DNA of 10,684 nucleotides from Gemmatimonadota bacterium. GTDB lineage: Bacteria; Gemmatimonadota; Gemmatimonadetes; Longimicrobiales; RSA9. This document shows, piece after piece, positions 1 to 8,156 of this stretch; the first letter of the stretch is position 1, and each line of letters opens with the position of its first letter. The notes beneath the pieces were generated by a model. That model did no database searches and was not told the origin of the DNA. It worked only from the letters and a program-made list of their open reading frames with translations. Where the stretch lies: positions 1 through 10,684 of the forward strand of contig VEPF01000387.1 of NCBI GenBank assembly GCA_012027055.1, in the 5' to 3' direction. Both the position numbers and the translations under genes were made by a program.

Positions 1-2
1 CG

Positions 3-45
3 AGCTTCGAGCCGTCCGGGGAATCGGCCATCAGGCGTCGAAGCT
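3..45 (-). terminator. Inverted repeat downstream of the beta-lactamase-like gene, possible terminator
   Basis: An 8-bp perfect inverted repeat, AGCTTCGA at 3-10 and TCGAAGCT at 38-45, encloses a second short pair, GCCG at 11-14 and CGGC at 25-28. It begins 49 nt past the stop codon of the gene ending at 95, where a terminator would be expected. On the minus strand the arm ends two bases before the window edge, so a following U-tract cannot be assessed. It could equally be a chance repeat or belong to an unseen neighbour. The rest of 1-94 shows no gene start, and no open frame there can be recognised. Confidence 0.3.
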
Positions 46-94
46 GGAGGCGTTCGCGCGCTCTCACAACCTGCGCCGGCGCGCCCCAACCGCG

Positions 95-1255
95 CTACCG
101 GCGCGGCGCCGCCAGCGGGATGCTCGGCTCGAGCAGGTGCATTCCCAGGTCGTCGGATCCCACGCCGCCGCTGTTGGTGAGCAGCACCACGGCAATGCCC
201 CTGGCGGGTACCAGGCCCAGGAAGGTCCGGAAGCCGCCAGTTCCGCCGTTGTGCCACACGATAGTGTCCCGTTGAGTGCCCGAGCGGATCCACGCGAGAC
301 CAATCGTGGTGTTGGCGTTGCCGGCCTCTGCCCGGGGCTGCATGGCGAACCGGATCGCTTCGGCCGCGGGGCCGGTGCCGCGCAGCGCCGCACTGGCGAA
401 GGCCAGCATGTCATGTGCGTCGGAGCGCAAAGCGCCGGCACCGGCGAGCGTGGGCAAATCCCACGGCGGTACCGTGTCGCCCATGGCATTGTGGCCCGCC
501 ACGAGACGCTGGCGCAGCTCGGGCGTGAGCGTGATGGCGGTGTGCAGCATGCCGAGCGGCTGCAGGATCCGCTCCCGCAGCAGCTCCTCGTACGACCGTC
601 CCGCTCGCAGCGCCAGCACGTGGCCCAGCAACCCCAAGCCCACGTTCGAGTACTCGAACTGCGCACCAGGGTCGCGCGGCAGCTGGTAGCTACTCAGGAA
701 CTCGTACAGCTGCGGGACGGAGTACTCCGCGTATGGGTTGAGCATGCTGCTCACCCGCAGGTTGGTGGGCAACCGCGACAGCCCTGAATGCTGTGTCGCC
801 AGCAGCTCCAGGGTGATCAGCTTGCCGTTCCGCGACGGTACGGTCACGCCCGCGGGCAGGTACTTCGCCACCGGGTCGTCCAGCGCCACCTCGCCGCGCC
901 GCACCATGTCGGCCAGGAGCACACTGGTGAACACCTTCGTGATCGAGCCGATCTCGAACACGCTGGTGCGATCGAGTATGCGGCCCGCGCCGGCCGTTCC
1001 TGCGGTGAAAACCCGGGTGGTGCCGTCCGCCTCAAGCAGGCCCACCACGATTCCTGCCGCGCGCCCCTCCTTCACGCGCTGCTCGAGCATGATCCGTACC
1101 GCCGAGTCAGGCGGAAACACGCTCTGCGCCGCCGCCTGGGATGGCACGCCCGCGAGCAGCGTCACCAGAGCGACGCACCACACCGTGGGCTCTCGCCCTC
1201 GCGCTGCATCCGGGGCGGCGCGGCGTATTCTTGCCCTGGTCATGGTCACACTCAT
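95..1255 (-). CDS. Exported serine hydrolase of the beta-lactamase / penicillin-binding-protein-like family
   Basis: A 386-residue protein of the beta-lactamase superfamily (class C / EstB / DD-peptidase-like, Pfam Beta-lactamase). All three active-site motifs are present: SITK at residues 104-107 (nucleophile Ser104, Lys107), YSN at 202-204 and HNGGTGG from His335, which replaces the KTG box of true class C beta-lactamases. That pattern suits an esterase, D-aminopeptidase or DD-peptidase rather than a resistance enzyme. A basic N-region, the hydrophobic stretch VALVTLLAGV and an AAA-Q cleavage site near residue 43 indicate export. The frame is open up to 1396, but that extension has no signal features. 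I chose ATG at 1255; ATG at 1243, four codons later, is equally possible and neither has a clear Shine-Dalgarno. It lies 196 bp downstream of the six-gene operon on the same strand. The family is sure, the substrate unknown. Confidence 0.88.
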   Translation of the reverse strand: MSVTMTRARIRRAAPDAARGREPTVWCVALVTLLAGVPSQAAAQSVFPPDSAVRIMLEQRVKEGRAAGIVVGLLEADGTTRVFTAGTAGAGRILDRTSVFEIGSITKVFTSVLLADMVRRGEVALDDPVAKYLPAGVTVPSRNGKLITLELLATQHSGLSRLPTNLRVSSMLNPYAEYSVPQLYEFLSSYQLPRDPGAQFEYSNVGLGLLGHVLALRAGRSYEELLRERILQPLGMLHTAITLTPELRQRLVAGHNAMGDTVPPWDLPTLAGAGALRSDAHDMLAFASAALRGTGPAAEAIRFAMQPRAEAGNANTTIGLAWIRSGTQRDTIVWHNGGTGGFRTFLGLVPARGIAVVLLTNSGGVGSDDLGMHLLEPSIPLAAPRR

Positions 1256-1402
1256 TCGCTGGCTGGCCGCACTTTGAAGGGGCGCGTTCCGGAGCGGATC
1301 GCTCGTTCGCACATGGTTGGCGTCGCGCGCACCGCCCCGCAAGAGGCGATGGCCCCAGAAAGGCGCGAGAACGGCCTGGCAGCCGGCCGGGATCACCGCG
1401 GA

Positions 1403-1427
1403 GCGGGGTGGTACGGGCTACCCCCGC
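1403..1427 (-). terminator. GC-rich hairpin after the CocE-type gene, weak terminator candidate
   Basis: About 25 nt past the TAG stop at 1452-1454 the minus strand can fold as GGTA-GCCCG-TACC, extended by G/C pairs on both sides of a bulged A. No U-tract follows, so intrinsic termination is doubtful and transcription may read into the downstream beta-lactamase-like gene. The rest of the 1256-1451 gap shows no other gene and no convincing -35/-10 pair. Confidence 0.2.
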
Positions 1428-1451
1428 CCTCGGACCCGGCCGACTCCGCCG

Positions 1452-3542
1452 CTACCGCGGTATGATGGGCAGCGTTACGTGTGACGGATGCGCCGCGTCG
1501 TGCAGGATCCGCTGGTGCGCCACGACGAACGCAGTGTCGCGCTCGTAGTTCCCGTTGGTGTTGAGGTTGCGAGCGTACTTGGGGAACAGCGCCGAGGCGA
1601 TGCTGACCCGGAGGCGGTGACCGGGCTGGAACACCTTCGACGTGAACCACAGGTCGATGTCGTACTGATAGACCTGTCCGGGGACGACCGGCGCTGGAGC
1701 GGACATGCTCTGCCGGAACCGTGCCCGCACCAGCCCGTCCTGCACCCGCTCGGCATGCCCGTCCGGAAACACGTCGAGCAGCATGATGGACCAGTCGGTG
1801 TCCGTCCGGTCGGTCACGGCCCACAACCTCGCCGTCATCTCGCCCGTCACCTCCAGCGGCCGGGTGAGCGGCTTCGAGGTGAAGACCAGCGCATCGCGGC
1901 GCGTGGCGTTGAGCGCAGTGTAATCCTCGTTGAGCGATTCCTCGAGCTCGCGTGAATCGATCAGGTACGGCGTGGGGTCCGCCGGGTCGTAGGTGAACGT
2001 GTCGGCCGCCGCGGTTCCAGGTGCCGGCGGCACGCTGTCGAGCACGCCGTCGCCGTTGCTGGTTTGCGCGTGGCCACCCGAGGAGATGTAGAAGTTCGTG
2101 AGACGCTGCCGCGCGAGCGGCCACTCGTTCTCCGTGCGCCACTTGTTGTCGCCCGGGACGAAGATGTCGAGGTGCGGCAAAGTGTCCACGCCATTGTTCC
2201 GGCCGAGCAGGTAGTGGTCGAACCAGCGCAGCTGGAGGTCCCGGTACGCGTAGCGCGCGTCCGGCCCGAAGTCGCCGGCCACGTAGTCCACGCCCTTGTG
2301 CGCGCCCACGCCCATGACGATGTGCCAGTTGGGATGGTTGGAATGATTGAGCAGCGAGTCCGTGTAGTAGGTCGGTCCGCGCGAGTCATCGTACCAGCCG
2401 GCCATCGACAGGACCGGCGCCCGCACGTTCTCGATGTACGTAGTGGCCGCGCGCTCCTTCCAGTAGGCGTCCAGCGTGTTGTGCGCGATCCAGCGGTCCC
2501 ACATGGGCACCTGGCCGCAGCCCAGCCGCTGCGGCAGGTCGATCAGCGGCAGGTGCGTGATGGCCTCGCCGATGTCCAGTTCGGCTGCGTTCGGATCCAT
2601 GGTCCGATCGCGCATCATGCACGCCCAGTACACGTTGATGGGCCCGAACGCCATCGCCGCATAGGGCACGATCACCCATGGATCGGGAGTCGCCGCCGTG
2701 GGCGAGAAGGCGGCCAGGTGCGGCGGATTGCTGACCGCGGCGTACCACGCCAGCCGGCCCTCGTCGGAATGGCCGATCATGCCGACCTTGCCGTTGGCAC
2801 CGGGCAGCCGCGCCGCCCACTCCACGGCGTCGTACCCGTCCTGGATGTCATGATCGTAGTTGCCGAAATCCGCGACGTCGCCGCTCGACTGGTCGCGGCC
2901 GCGCACGTGCTGCGCCACGAAGATGTACCCGCGCGACGCCCACCACACGCCCGCAGGGTGGAGGATGCGCCGGTACGGCGTCCGCTGCAGCACCACGCCG
3001 AACGGCCCGCTCCCCACGGGCCGCGCAATGTAGGTCGCGAGCCGCGCACCGTCGCGCGTCGGCATGAAGACCAGCGTGTCCTCGGTGACCGCGTACAGCG
3101 AGTCGGACGCGGGCATCTGCCACACCTGGTAGTCGCGCTCGACCACGCCCGGCGTGCTGCGCCGCACCAGCCGGAAGCGGCGATCCATCACCTGGCCGTT
3201 CACGTACTGCAGCGCCGCGAGCGTGTCGCCGTGCCAGGCGCCGCGCATCACCACCCGTACGTCCTGCGTCAGGATCACGGAGTCGCCGGCCGTCACGACC
3301 TGGTTGGCGACCAGCAGCGACTCGCCCGTGCGCCGCTTCAGGAATCCGACGCTGTTCGAGTCCGCGCCGGCGAAATGCGCGAAGCCCATGCGGCGCCAGC
3401 CCTCGAAGCCGAACTTGGGCCGGGCGCTCAGCGCGATGTAGACATCCCAGTCGCCGGCCAGTGACTGGCGATTGGAGCTGAATCCCTGCAGGGTGCCGAG
3501 GGCGCACGTGAGCGCCGCGAGCAGGACGAGTGGCTTGCGCAT
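1452..3542 (-). CDS. Exported CocE/NonD family hydrolase (S15-type alpha/beta hydrolase)
   Basis: A 696-residue exported hydrolase of the S15 / CocE / alpha-amino-acid ester hydrolase group, which cleaves esters or amides through a Ser-Asp-His triad. Residues 1-20 form a signal peptide. Residues about 28-130 are a beta-rich extra domain (start GDWDVYI, end VMDRRFRLVRR) not found in the shortest family members. The alpha/beta hydrolase domain follows: RTPY with Tyr190 matching the oxyanion tyrosine of cocaine esterase, GHSDEG with nucleophile Ser259, GWYDD with acid Asp385 and GVGAHKG with base His415. Residues about 440-690 form the jelly-roll C-terminal domain of this family. The residue after the nucleophile is Asp where family members usually have Tyr. 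The ATG at 3542 lies 1 bp after the permease stop codon, and the signal peptide begins right there. Substrate is unknown; acyl-amino-acid esters, amides or peptides are likely. Confidence 0.9.
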   Translation of the reverse strand: MRKPLVLLAALTCALGTLQGFSSNRQSLAGDWDVYIALSARPKFGFEGWRRMGFAHFAGADSNSVGFLKRRTGESLLVANQVVTAGDSVILTQDVRVVMRGAWHGDTLAALQYVNGQVMDRRFRLVRRSTPGVVERDYQVWQMPASDSLYAVTEDTLVFMPTRDGARLATYIARPVGSGPFGVVLQRTPYRRILHPAGVWWASRGYIFVAQHVRGRDQSSGDVADFGNYDHDIQDGYDAVEWAARLPGANGKVGMIGHSDEGRLAWYAAVSNPPHLAAFSPTAATPDPWVIVPYAAMAFGPINVYWACMMRDRTMDPNAAELDIGEAITHLPLIDLPQRLGCGQVPMWDRWIAHNTLDAYWKERAATTYIENVRAPVLSMAGWYDDSRGPTYYTDSLLNHSNHPNWHIVMGVGAHKGVDYVAGDFGPDARYAYRDLQLRWFDHYLLGRNNGVDTLPHLDIFVPGDNKWRTENEWPLARQRLTNFYISSGGHAQTSNGDGVLDSVPPAPGTAAADTFTYDPADPTPYLIDSRELEESLNEDYTALNATRRDALVFTSKPLTRPLEVTGEMTARLWAVTDRTDTDWSIMLLDVFPDGHAERVQDGLVRARFRQSMSAPAPVVPGQVYQYDIDLWFTSKVFQPGHRLRVSIASALFPKYARNLNTNGNYERDTAFVVAHQRILHDAAHPSHVTLPIIPR

Positions 3543-3543
3543 G

Positions 3544-4986
3544 TCAGGATCCGGGTTCCGAAACGCGTTTGGACCGAGGGCGGCCGGCGAGCAGGATTCC
3601 GACGCCGACCAGGTTTGCCAGCACGATCACTACCGTGATCTTGAGCGCGAACGCCTGGACGCTCCCGACCGGGATGATCGGGAAGACCGAGAGCACGGTG
3701 TACAGCACCGTCATCAGGAAGCCCGCGACAGCCGCGCCCCTGACCCACCACGGTGGCCGCGGCGTCACCCCACGCAGGCCGATCAGCGGAATCGCGAACA
3801 TCACCAGGTACGTGAGCGAATAGAAGATCCCGCTCGCATTGAAGATCAGCTGGAACGCTTCCGCCTGCCCGACCCCGACCAGGCTGATCACGGACATCGC
3901 GAACGAGAACAGGGCGACTATGGCGATCGAATTGACCGGCGTGCGGTACCAGGGGTGCAGGCGGCTGAACCAGGCGGGCAGCAGCCGGTCCCAGCCGGCC
4001 ACCATCGGCAGTCGAGTCACGGCGGTGAATGCCACGCTGATCTGCGATACCCGCATGATGAGCGTGAGCACGATCGCGATGGTCACCAGCGGGCCCGCGA
4101 TGCCGAACGGCCCGAAGCCGGCGCGCAGCACCTGCGGCAGCGGTCCGATCAGGTCGATGTCGTCGGTCGGGACATAGGCCACCACGGTCGCGGTGCCGAG
4201 GATGAAGAACAGCGTGATGACCGGCGCGGCGATGCCCACGGGCCGCTTGACCGCGCTCACCGGCGAATGCGTCTCGCCGGCCAGGATGGCCATGTACTCG
4301 CGCCCGGCGCACGCGCCGACGGCCAGCTTTCCGAGGACGTTGAGGTTGAAAAGCGACAGCTCCGGCACGGCGGTGTGGAACGGGTGGAACGACCGCAGGT
4401 GCCCTGTGGCCAGGCCCAGGAACGGCAGCAGGATCAGCACGCCGAAGATCGTGATCATGAAGATGCCGCCGGCGTTGTGGACCCACTTGGTGAGCGACAG
4501 GCCGAAGAAGGCCAGGGTGGCCAGCAGGGCGACTGCGAGCGCCGACGCCAGCGACACGAACCACGCGCTGGACGTCATCCAGGCCGCGCGCGGTCCCAGC
4601 GCGTAGGACAGGTACGTCGCCACGGTGAGGCCCAGCTCGGAGGCGAACAGGATCACGTAGAGCCAGAGGTTCCACGCCACCATGAAACCGATGGCCTGGT
4701 TGAAGCCCAGCTTGGCCCACTGGTACAGACCGCCCTCGAGCGGCATGAGCTGGTTGAGCCAGATGACCACCGCCGTCAGCGGCACGTAGAAGAGCACCGC
4801 CGCGAGCAGCCACAGCACGACGTGCGCCGGCCCGAGCTTGCCGGCCACGCCGATCCACGTGAGACCGATGATGAACAGGATCTGAGTGAGCGCGAGATCG
4901 CGGACGCCCAGCTCCTTCCTCAGCTCGGCGCTGCGCGCCTCGACCGCCGCTTCCGCCCGCGCGAGGTCCCTGGTCGTCCGGGTCAT
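3544..4986 (-). CDS. APC-family amino acid permease
   Basis: A 480-residue integral membrane protein of the amino acid-polyamine-organocation superfamily (AA_permease_2 type), expected to move an amino acid or related small molecule across the inner membrane. About 12 hydrophobic segments are visible, near residues 31-50, 55-75, 97-115, 140-160, 172-193, 215-237, 250-272, 295-320, 352-372, 378-400, 416-438 and 446-468. Family hallmarks are MPLEGGLYQWAK at 81-92 and the AGREYMAILAGETHSP stretch at 227-242 in TM6-loop. The glycine-rich TM1 motif is divergent (GLTWIGVAGKLG). I chose the ATG at 4986 over the in-frame ATG at 5025 because it overlaps the TGA of the M20 gene by 4 bp (ATGA) and has GGAG 8 nt upstream. 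Placement between a dipeptidase and a secreted hydrolase suggests it imports their products. The transported compound is not identifiable. Confidence 0.92.
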   Translation of the reverse strand: MTRTTRDLARAEAAVEARSAELRKELGVRDLALTQILFIIGLTWIGVAGKLGPAHVVLWLLAAVLFYVPLTAVVIWLNQLMPLEGGLYQWAKLGFNQAIGFMVAWNLWLYVILFASELGLTVATYLSYALGPRAAWMTSSAWFVSLASALAVALLATLAFFGLSLTKWVHNAGGIFMITIFGVLILLPFLGLATGHLRSFHPFHTAVPELSLFNLNVLGKLAVGACAGREYMAILAGETHSPVSAVKRPVGIAAPVITLFFILGTATVVAYVPTDDIDLIGPLPQVLRAGFGPFGIAGPLVTIAIVLTLIMRVSQISVAFTAVTRLPMVAGWDRLLPAWFSRLHPWYRTPVNSIAIVALFSFAMSVISLVGVGQAEAFQLIFNASGIFYSLTYLVMFAIPLIGLRGVTPRPPWWVRGAAVAGFLMTVLYTVLSVFPIIPVGSVQAFALKITVVIVLANLVGVGILLAGRPRSKRVSEPGS

Positions 4987-6362
4987 GCCGGGCGCTCCGC
5001 GAGGATGTCCCAGAGCCGCGCCCACGCCGCCAGCCCTTCATGCAGCCGGCGCACGCGGAAGAACTCGTTCGGCGAGTGGAAGTCTTCGTCGCCGGTGGAG
5101 AAGGAGAAGTAGAGCGTCGCCAGGCCGAGCACGCGCTGGAAGATCTCCGCCACCGGCACACTTCCGCCCATGCGGACCACCAGCGGCGGCATGCCGTACA
5201 CCGCGGAGAGCGCCCGCCCGGCCGCCGCGAGCGCCCAGTGGTCGCGCTCGATGTGCGCCGCGGGCGCGCCGTGCTCGTCCCGCCGGATGGTGAGGCGCGT
5301 GCCCGCGGGCGTGTGGCGCTCGAGGTGGCGCACCACGGCGTCCAGCACCGCGGCGGGCCGCTGGTCGGGCACGAGCCGGCAGGTGAGCTTGGCGTGGGCC
5401 GTGCCGGGCACGATGGTCTTGGAGCCTGGTCCCTGGTAACCGCCCCACATGCCGTTCACCTCGATGGTCGGCCGGGTCCACTGGCGTTCGAGCGTGGTGT
5501 AGCCGGGTTCGCCGAACGCCGCCATCGTTCCCACCTGCGCGAGGTACGTTGTTTCATCGAAGGGCAATGCCGCGATGTCGGCCCGCTCGCCGGCGCTCAG
5601 CTCCCGCACCGCGTCGTAGAAGCCCTCGACCGCCACGCGGCCGTCCGCGTGGTGCAGCGAAGCGATGAGCCGCGCCAGCGCGTGCAGCGGGTTGGCCACG
5701 CTGCCGCCGTGCCGCCCGGAGTGCAGGTCCTTTGCCGGTCCCGTGAGCGTCAACTCCAGGGCGGCCAGGCCACGGTTGGCAACCGTGAGGGAGGGCTCGT
5801 CGGGCCGCCACATCGCGCCGTCGGCCGAGATGATCACGTCGGCCGCCAGCAGCTCGCGATGGCGTGTGATGAAGTCTTCGAGGCTCGGACTGCCGACCTC
5901 TTCTTCCCCCTCGAACAGGAACTTCACGTTGAGCGGCAGGCGGCCCTCCTCCGCGAAATACGCGGCGGCCACCGCGATCGGGATCAGCATCGGTCCCTTG
6001 TCGTCGGACACGCCGCGCGCGTACAGCCGGCCATCGCGCACGGTCGGCTCGAAGGGCGGCGTGACCCACAGCTCCACCGGATCGGGCGGCTGGACGTCGT
6101 AATGGCCATACACCAGCACGGTCGCTTTGCCGGGAGCGCCGCACCACTCGCCGTACACCACCGGGTTGCCCGGCGTGGCGATGGTACGGACCGCCAGCGG
6201 CCCGGCGGCGCCGAGCCGGTCCGCGACCCAGCGCGCCGCGGCCTGCACGTGGGCGGCGCAGGCGGGATCGGCGCTCACGCTCGGGATCGAGGCGAACTCG
6301 ACCAGCTCCCCGAGCACCTGCTCGTGGCTCGCGGCGAGCTTCGCCAGCACCTGTTCCGTCAC
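4983..6362 (-). CDS. M20 family metallopeptidase, probable cytosolic dipeptidase
   Basis: A 459-residue zinc (or manganese) peptidase of the M20 carnosinase / DUG1 / CPG2 group, which hydrolyses dipeptides and similar N-acyl amino acids. The metal centre is complete: HYD (His87, Asp89), SDDKG with bridging Asp120, EGEEEVGS with general base Glu154 and ligand Glu155, Asp181 in SADGAMW, and His429 in DEDFHSPNEF. HSGRHGG (His214) in the lid domain is the residue supplied across the dimer in carnosinases. There is no signal peptide, so it acts in the cytosol. The start is GTG at 6362, one base after the TAG of the upstream dehydrogenase. The longer reading to 6497 only translates the dehydrogenase gene out of frame. 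The length matches the 450-480 residues usual for this group. The stop overlaps the permease start. Family certain; dipeptidase activity likely. Confidence 0.92.
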   Translation of the reverse strand: MTEQVLAKLAASHEQVLGELVEFASIPSVSADPACAAHVQAAARWVADRLGAAGPLAVRTIATPGNPVVYGEWCGAPGKATVLVYGHYDVQPPDPVELWVTPPFEPTVRDGRLYARGVSDDKGPMLIPIAVAAAYFAEEGRLPLNVKFLFEGEEEVGSPSLEDFITRHRELLAADVIISADGAMWRPDEPSLTVANRGLAALELTLTGPAKDLHSGRHGGSVANPLHALARLIASLHHADGRVAVEGFYDAVRELSAGERADIAALPFDETTYLAQVGTMAAFGEPGYTTLERQWTRPTIEVNGMWGGYQGPGSKTIVPGTAHAKLTCRLVPDQRPAAVLDAVVRHLERHTPAGTRLTIRRDEHGAPAAHIERDHWALAAAGRALSAVYGMPPLVVRMGGSVPVAEIFQRVLGLATLYFSFSTGDEDFHSPNEFFRVRRLHEGLAAWARLWDILAERPA

Positions 6363-6363
6363 G

Positions 6364-7119
6364 CTACTTGCCGCCGTCGATGGAAAGAACCTGGCCCGTG
6401 ATCCAGCCGGCGTACTCGGAGGCGAAGAACAGCACGCCCCACGCGATGTCTTCGGGCGTGCCGAGCTTCTGCAACGCGATACCCTCCACGAGCGCACGCT
6501 GTCCTTCCGTGCCGTAGGACTGCCACTGCTTCTCCGTGGTCGGGTTGGAGCGCACGAACCCGGGCGCGATGTTGTTGACCGTGATGCCCCAGGGACCCAG
6601 CTCGTGCGCCAGCTGGCGGGTGAGGCCGATCTGCGCGGCCTTGGCCGAGGCGTACGCCTGGATGCCGGTGAGGCTGACGCCGAGACCGGCGCCGCTCGAG
6701 ATGTTGACGATGCGGCCCCACCGGGCGGCTTTCATGCCCGGCGCCACGGCCTGCGCGCAGTAGAAGGCGCCGGTCACGTTCACGTCGAAGATGGCCTGCC
6801 AGTCCTCGGGCGTGACCGCTTCGAGCGGGCGGCCGGTCTGGCCCAGCACGCCGCCCGCGTCGTTGACGAGGATCTGCACGTCTCCGGCCTCGGCCACGAA
6901 GCGCTCGATCGCGTGCTTGTCGCGGACATCCACGGTGCGCACCGAGCACGCGCCGCCCGCCGCGCGGCAGAGCCGCTCGGTTTCTCCGAGCTCATCCTCG
7001 AGCACGTCACAGGCCCAGACGCTCGCGCCGCGCTCCGCGAAGGCGAGGGAGATGGCGCGGCCGAAGCCGTGCGCCGCGCCGGTGACCATCACCGTGCGCC
7101 CGTCGTACTGGAGATTCAT
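6364..7119 (-). CDS. Short-chain dehydrogenase/reductase (SDR), NAD(H)-type
   Basis: A 251-residue classical SDR, which oxidises or reduces an alcohol/ketone pair. The cofactor motif TGAAHGFG starts at residue 13. Asp38 at the end of the second strand favours NAD(H) over NADP(H). The NNAG motif reads NDAG at 86-89. The catalytic set is complete: Asn114 in DVNVTG, Ser142 in NISSG, and Tyr156 and Lys160 in YASAK. It ends in ITGQVLSIDGGK, the usual C-terminal signature. The ATG at 7119 overlaps the TGA of the upstream reductase gene by 4 bp (ATGA) and has a strong GGAGGG Shine-Dalgarno 9 nt upstream. Automatic annotation would call it 3-oxoacyl-ACP reductase (FabG-like), but a lone SDR in a catabolic-looking operon more likely acts on a pathway-specific hydroxy compound. 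Confidence 0.93.
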   Translation of the reverse strand: MNLQYDGRTVMVTGAAHGFGRAISLAFAERGASVWACDVLEDELGETERLCRAAGGACSVRTVDVRDKHAIERFVAEAGDVQILVNDAGGVLGQTGRPLEAVTPEDWQAIFDVNVTGAFYCAQAVAPGMKAARWGRIVNISSGAGLGVSLTGIQAYASAKAAQIGLTRQLAHELGPWGITVNNIAPGFVRSNPTTEKQWQSYGTEGQRALVEGIALQKLGTPEDIAWGVLFFASEYAGWITGQVLSIDGGK

Positions 7120-8156
7120 GCGCTGCTGCCCTCCGCTAGCGCGGTGAGATTCTCGAGCGCCAGCGGCCGCTCGCCCCGCTCGACCTCGTGGATCAGTGCG
7201 ACCAGCCGCGCCGTGAGCGGCGCGGGCACGCCAGCGGCGAGGCCCAGTTCCACGATGATGCCCAGCTGCGCGTCCACCTCGGTCGGCCGCTTGCGCACCA
7301 CGAGGTCGCGCCAGATCCCGCTGTGGATCTTGGCCGACTTCCGGTTGGGGGCCACCAGCGCGTCGAGCGACCGTTCGGCCGAGCTGGCCGGGGCATCCGG
7401 CCGGTACGCATTGGGATCGAAGCCATCGAACGGCGCGGGCCGCACACCCCTCGCCGCCGCGACCGCCAGGATCTCGCGCGCGATGGCCACGTAGAGATCG
7501 CGATGCTCGGGGCGGGCGAGGCCGTCGGCTATCGAATCGTTGGTGAGGGCATTGGCGAACAGCATCGCGCCGTACGCCTCCTTGCCCCACAGGTAACCCC
7601 AGAGATTGTCCGTCGCGTCCGCCCGCTCATCCAGCACGCGCCACGCTTCGCACACCGCGCGCACGCGCAGCGAGCTGCCTCGCCCGGCAGTGGGCCCAAA
7701 CACCTCGCCGATCCGGATCGTGCCCCGGCCGCCGTAGTGGATGACTCCCGGCTCCAGGTAGTCAGCCCCGAAGTTGACGAACGCGCCCACCGTCCTGGCC
7801 TCGCCGACGATCGGCGCGATGGTCAACTCGTTGAGTCCGTTCTGCGCCGACACGACGCAGCCAGCTTCGTTCAGGTGAGGGAGCAGCGCGCGCGTGGCGG
7901 CCTCGGTGTGCTGGGCCTTCGTGGCCAGGACGATGGTGTCCCAGGCGCCGCGGAGCGTATCCGGCGTGAACACCGGCAGGTGGGCCGTGAACTCCGCGAT
8001 GGGTCCGGTCAGGCGGAGGCCGGAGCGATTGATCGTGTCCACGTGCTCGCGGACCGTGTCCACCAGCGTGATTTCGTGGCCCGCGCGCGCCAGGTACGCG
8101 CCCAGCGTGCCGCCGATCGCGCCCGCGCCCCAGATGAGCATGCGCGTCCGCTCCAT
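7116..8156 (-). CDS. Ketopantoate reductase-like protein (PanE/ApbA family)
   Basis: A 346-residue two-domain reductase of the 2-dehydropantoate 2-reductase family. The N-terminal Rossmann motif is GAGAIGG at residues 10-16. The family's key residues are present: TK with Lys80, AQNG with Asn106, catalytic Lys192 in WGKEAYG and Glu293 in TEVD. These match Lys72, Asn98, Lys176 and Glu256 of the E. coli enzyme. The protein is about 40 residues longer than E. coli PanE, with about 21 of them between the catalytic Lys and Glu. The ATG at 8156 shares one base with the upstream TGA (TGATG) and is preceded by a strong Shine-Dalgarno. No other pantothenate biosynthesis gene is nearby, so the substrate may be another 2-oxo acid or its hydroxy form; true ketopantoate reductase cannot be excluded. 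Confidence 0.87.
   Translation of the reverse strand: MERTRMLIWGAGAIGGTLGAYLARAGHEITLVDTVREHVDTINRSGLRLTGPIAEFTAHLPVFTPDTLRGAWDTIVLATKAQHTEAATRALLPHLNEAGCVVSAQNGLNELTIAPIVGEARTVGAFVNFGADYLEPGVIHYGGRGTIRIGEVFGPTAGRGSSLRVRAVCEAWRVLDERADATDNLWGYLWGKEAYGAMLFANALTNDSIADGLARPEHRDLYVAIAREILAVAAARGVRPAPFDGFDPNAYRPDAPASSAERSLDALVAPNRKSAKIHSGIWRDLVVRKRPTEVDAQLGIIVELGLAAGVPAPLTARLVALIHEVERGERPLALENLTALAEGSSA

Noticed and set aside
95..1255. Class C beta-lactamase resistance gene
   Set aside because: The KTG box is replaced by HNG and there is no AmpR-type regulator; esterase or peptidase relatives fit better.
1256..1396. N-terminal extension of the beta-lactamase-like protein to 1396
   Set aside because: It would place 47 extra residues before a normal signal peptide and has no ribosome site.
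2064..6401. Long plus-strand open frames (for example 2064-3464, 3472-5112 and 5040-6401) opposite the minus-strand genes
   Set aside because: They are extremely rich in Arg, His, Asp and Gln, have no recognisable domain, and mirror genes with full catalytic motifs on the other strand. Such shadows are expected in high-GC DNA; the one opposite the permease is hydrophilic because complements of hydrophobic codons encode polar residues.
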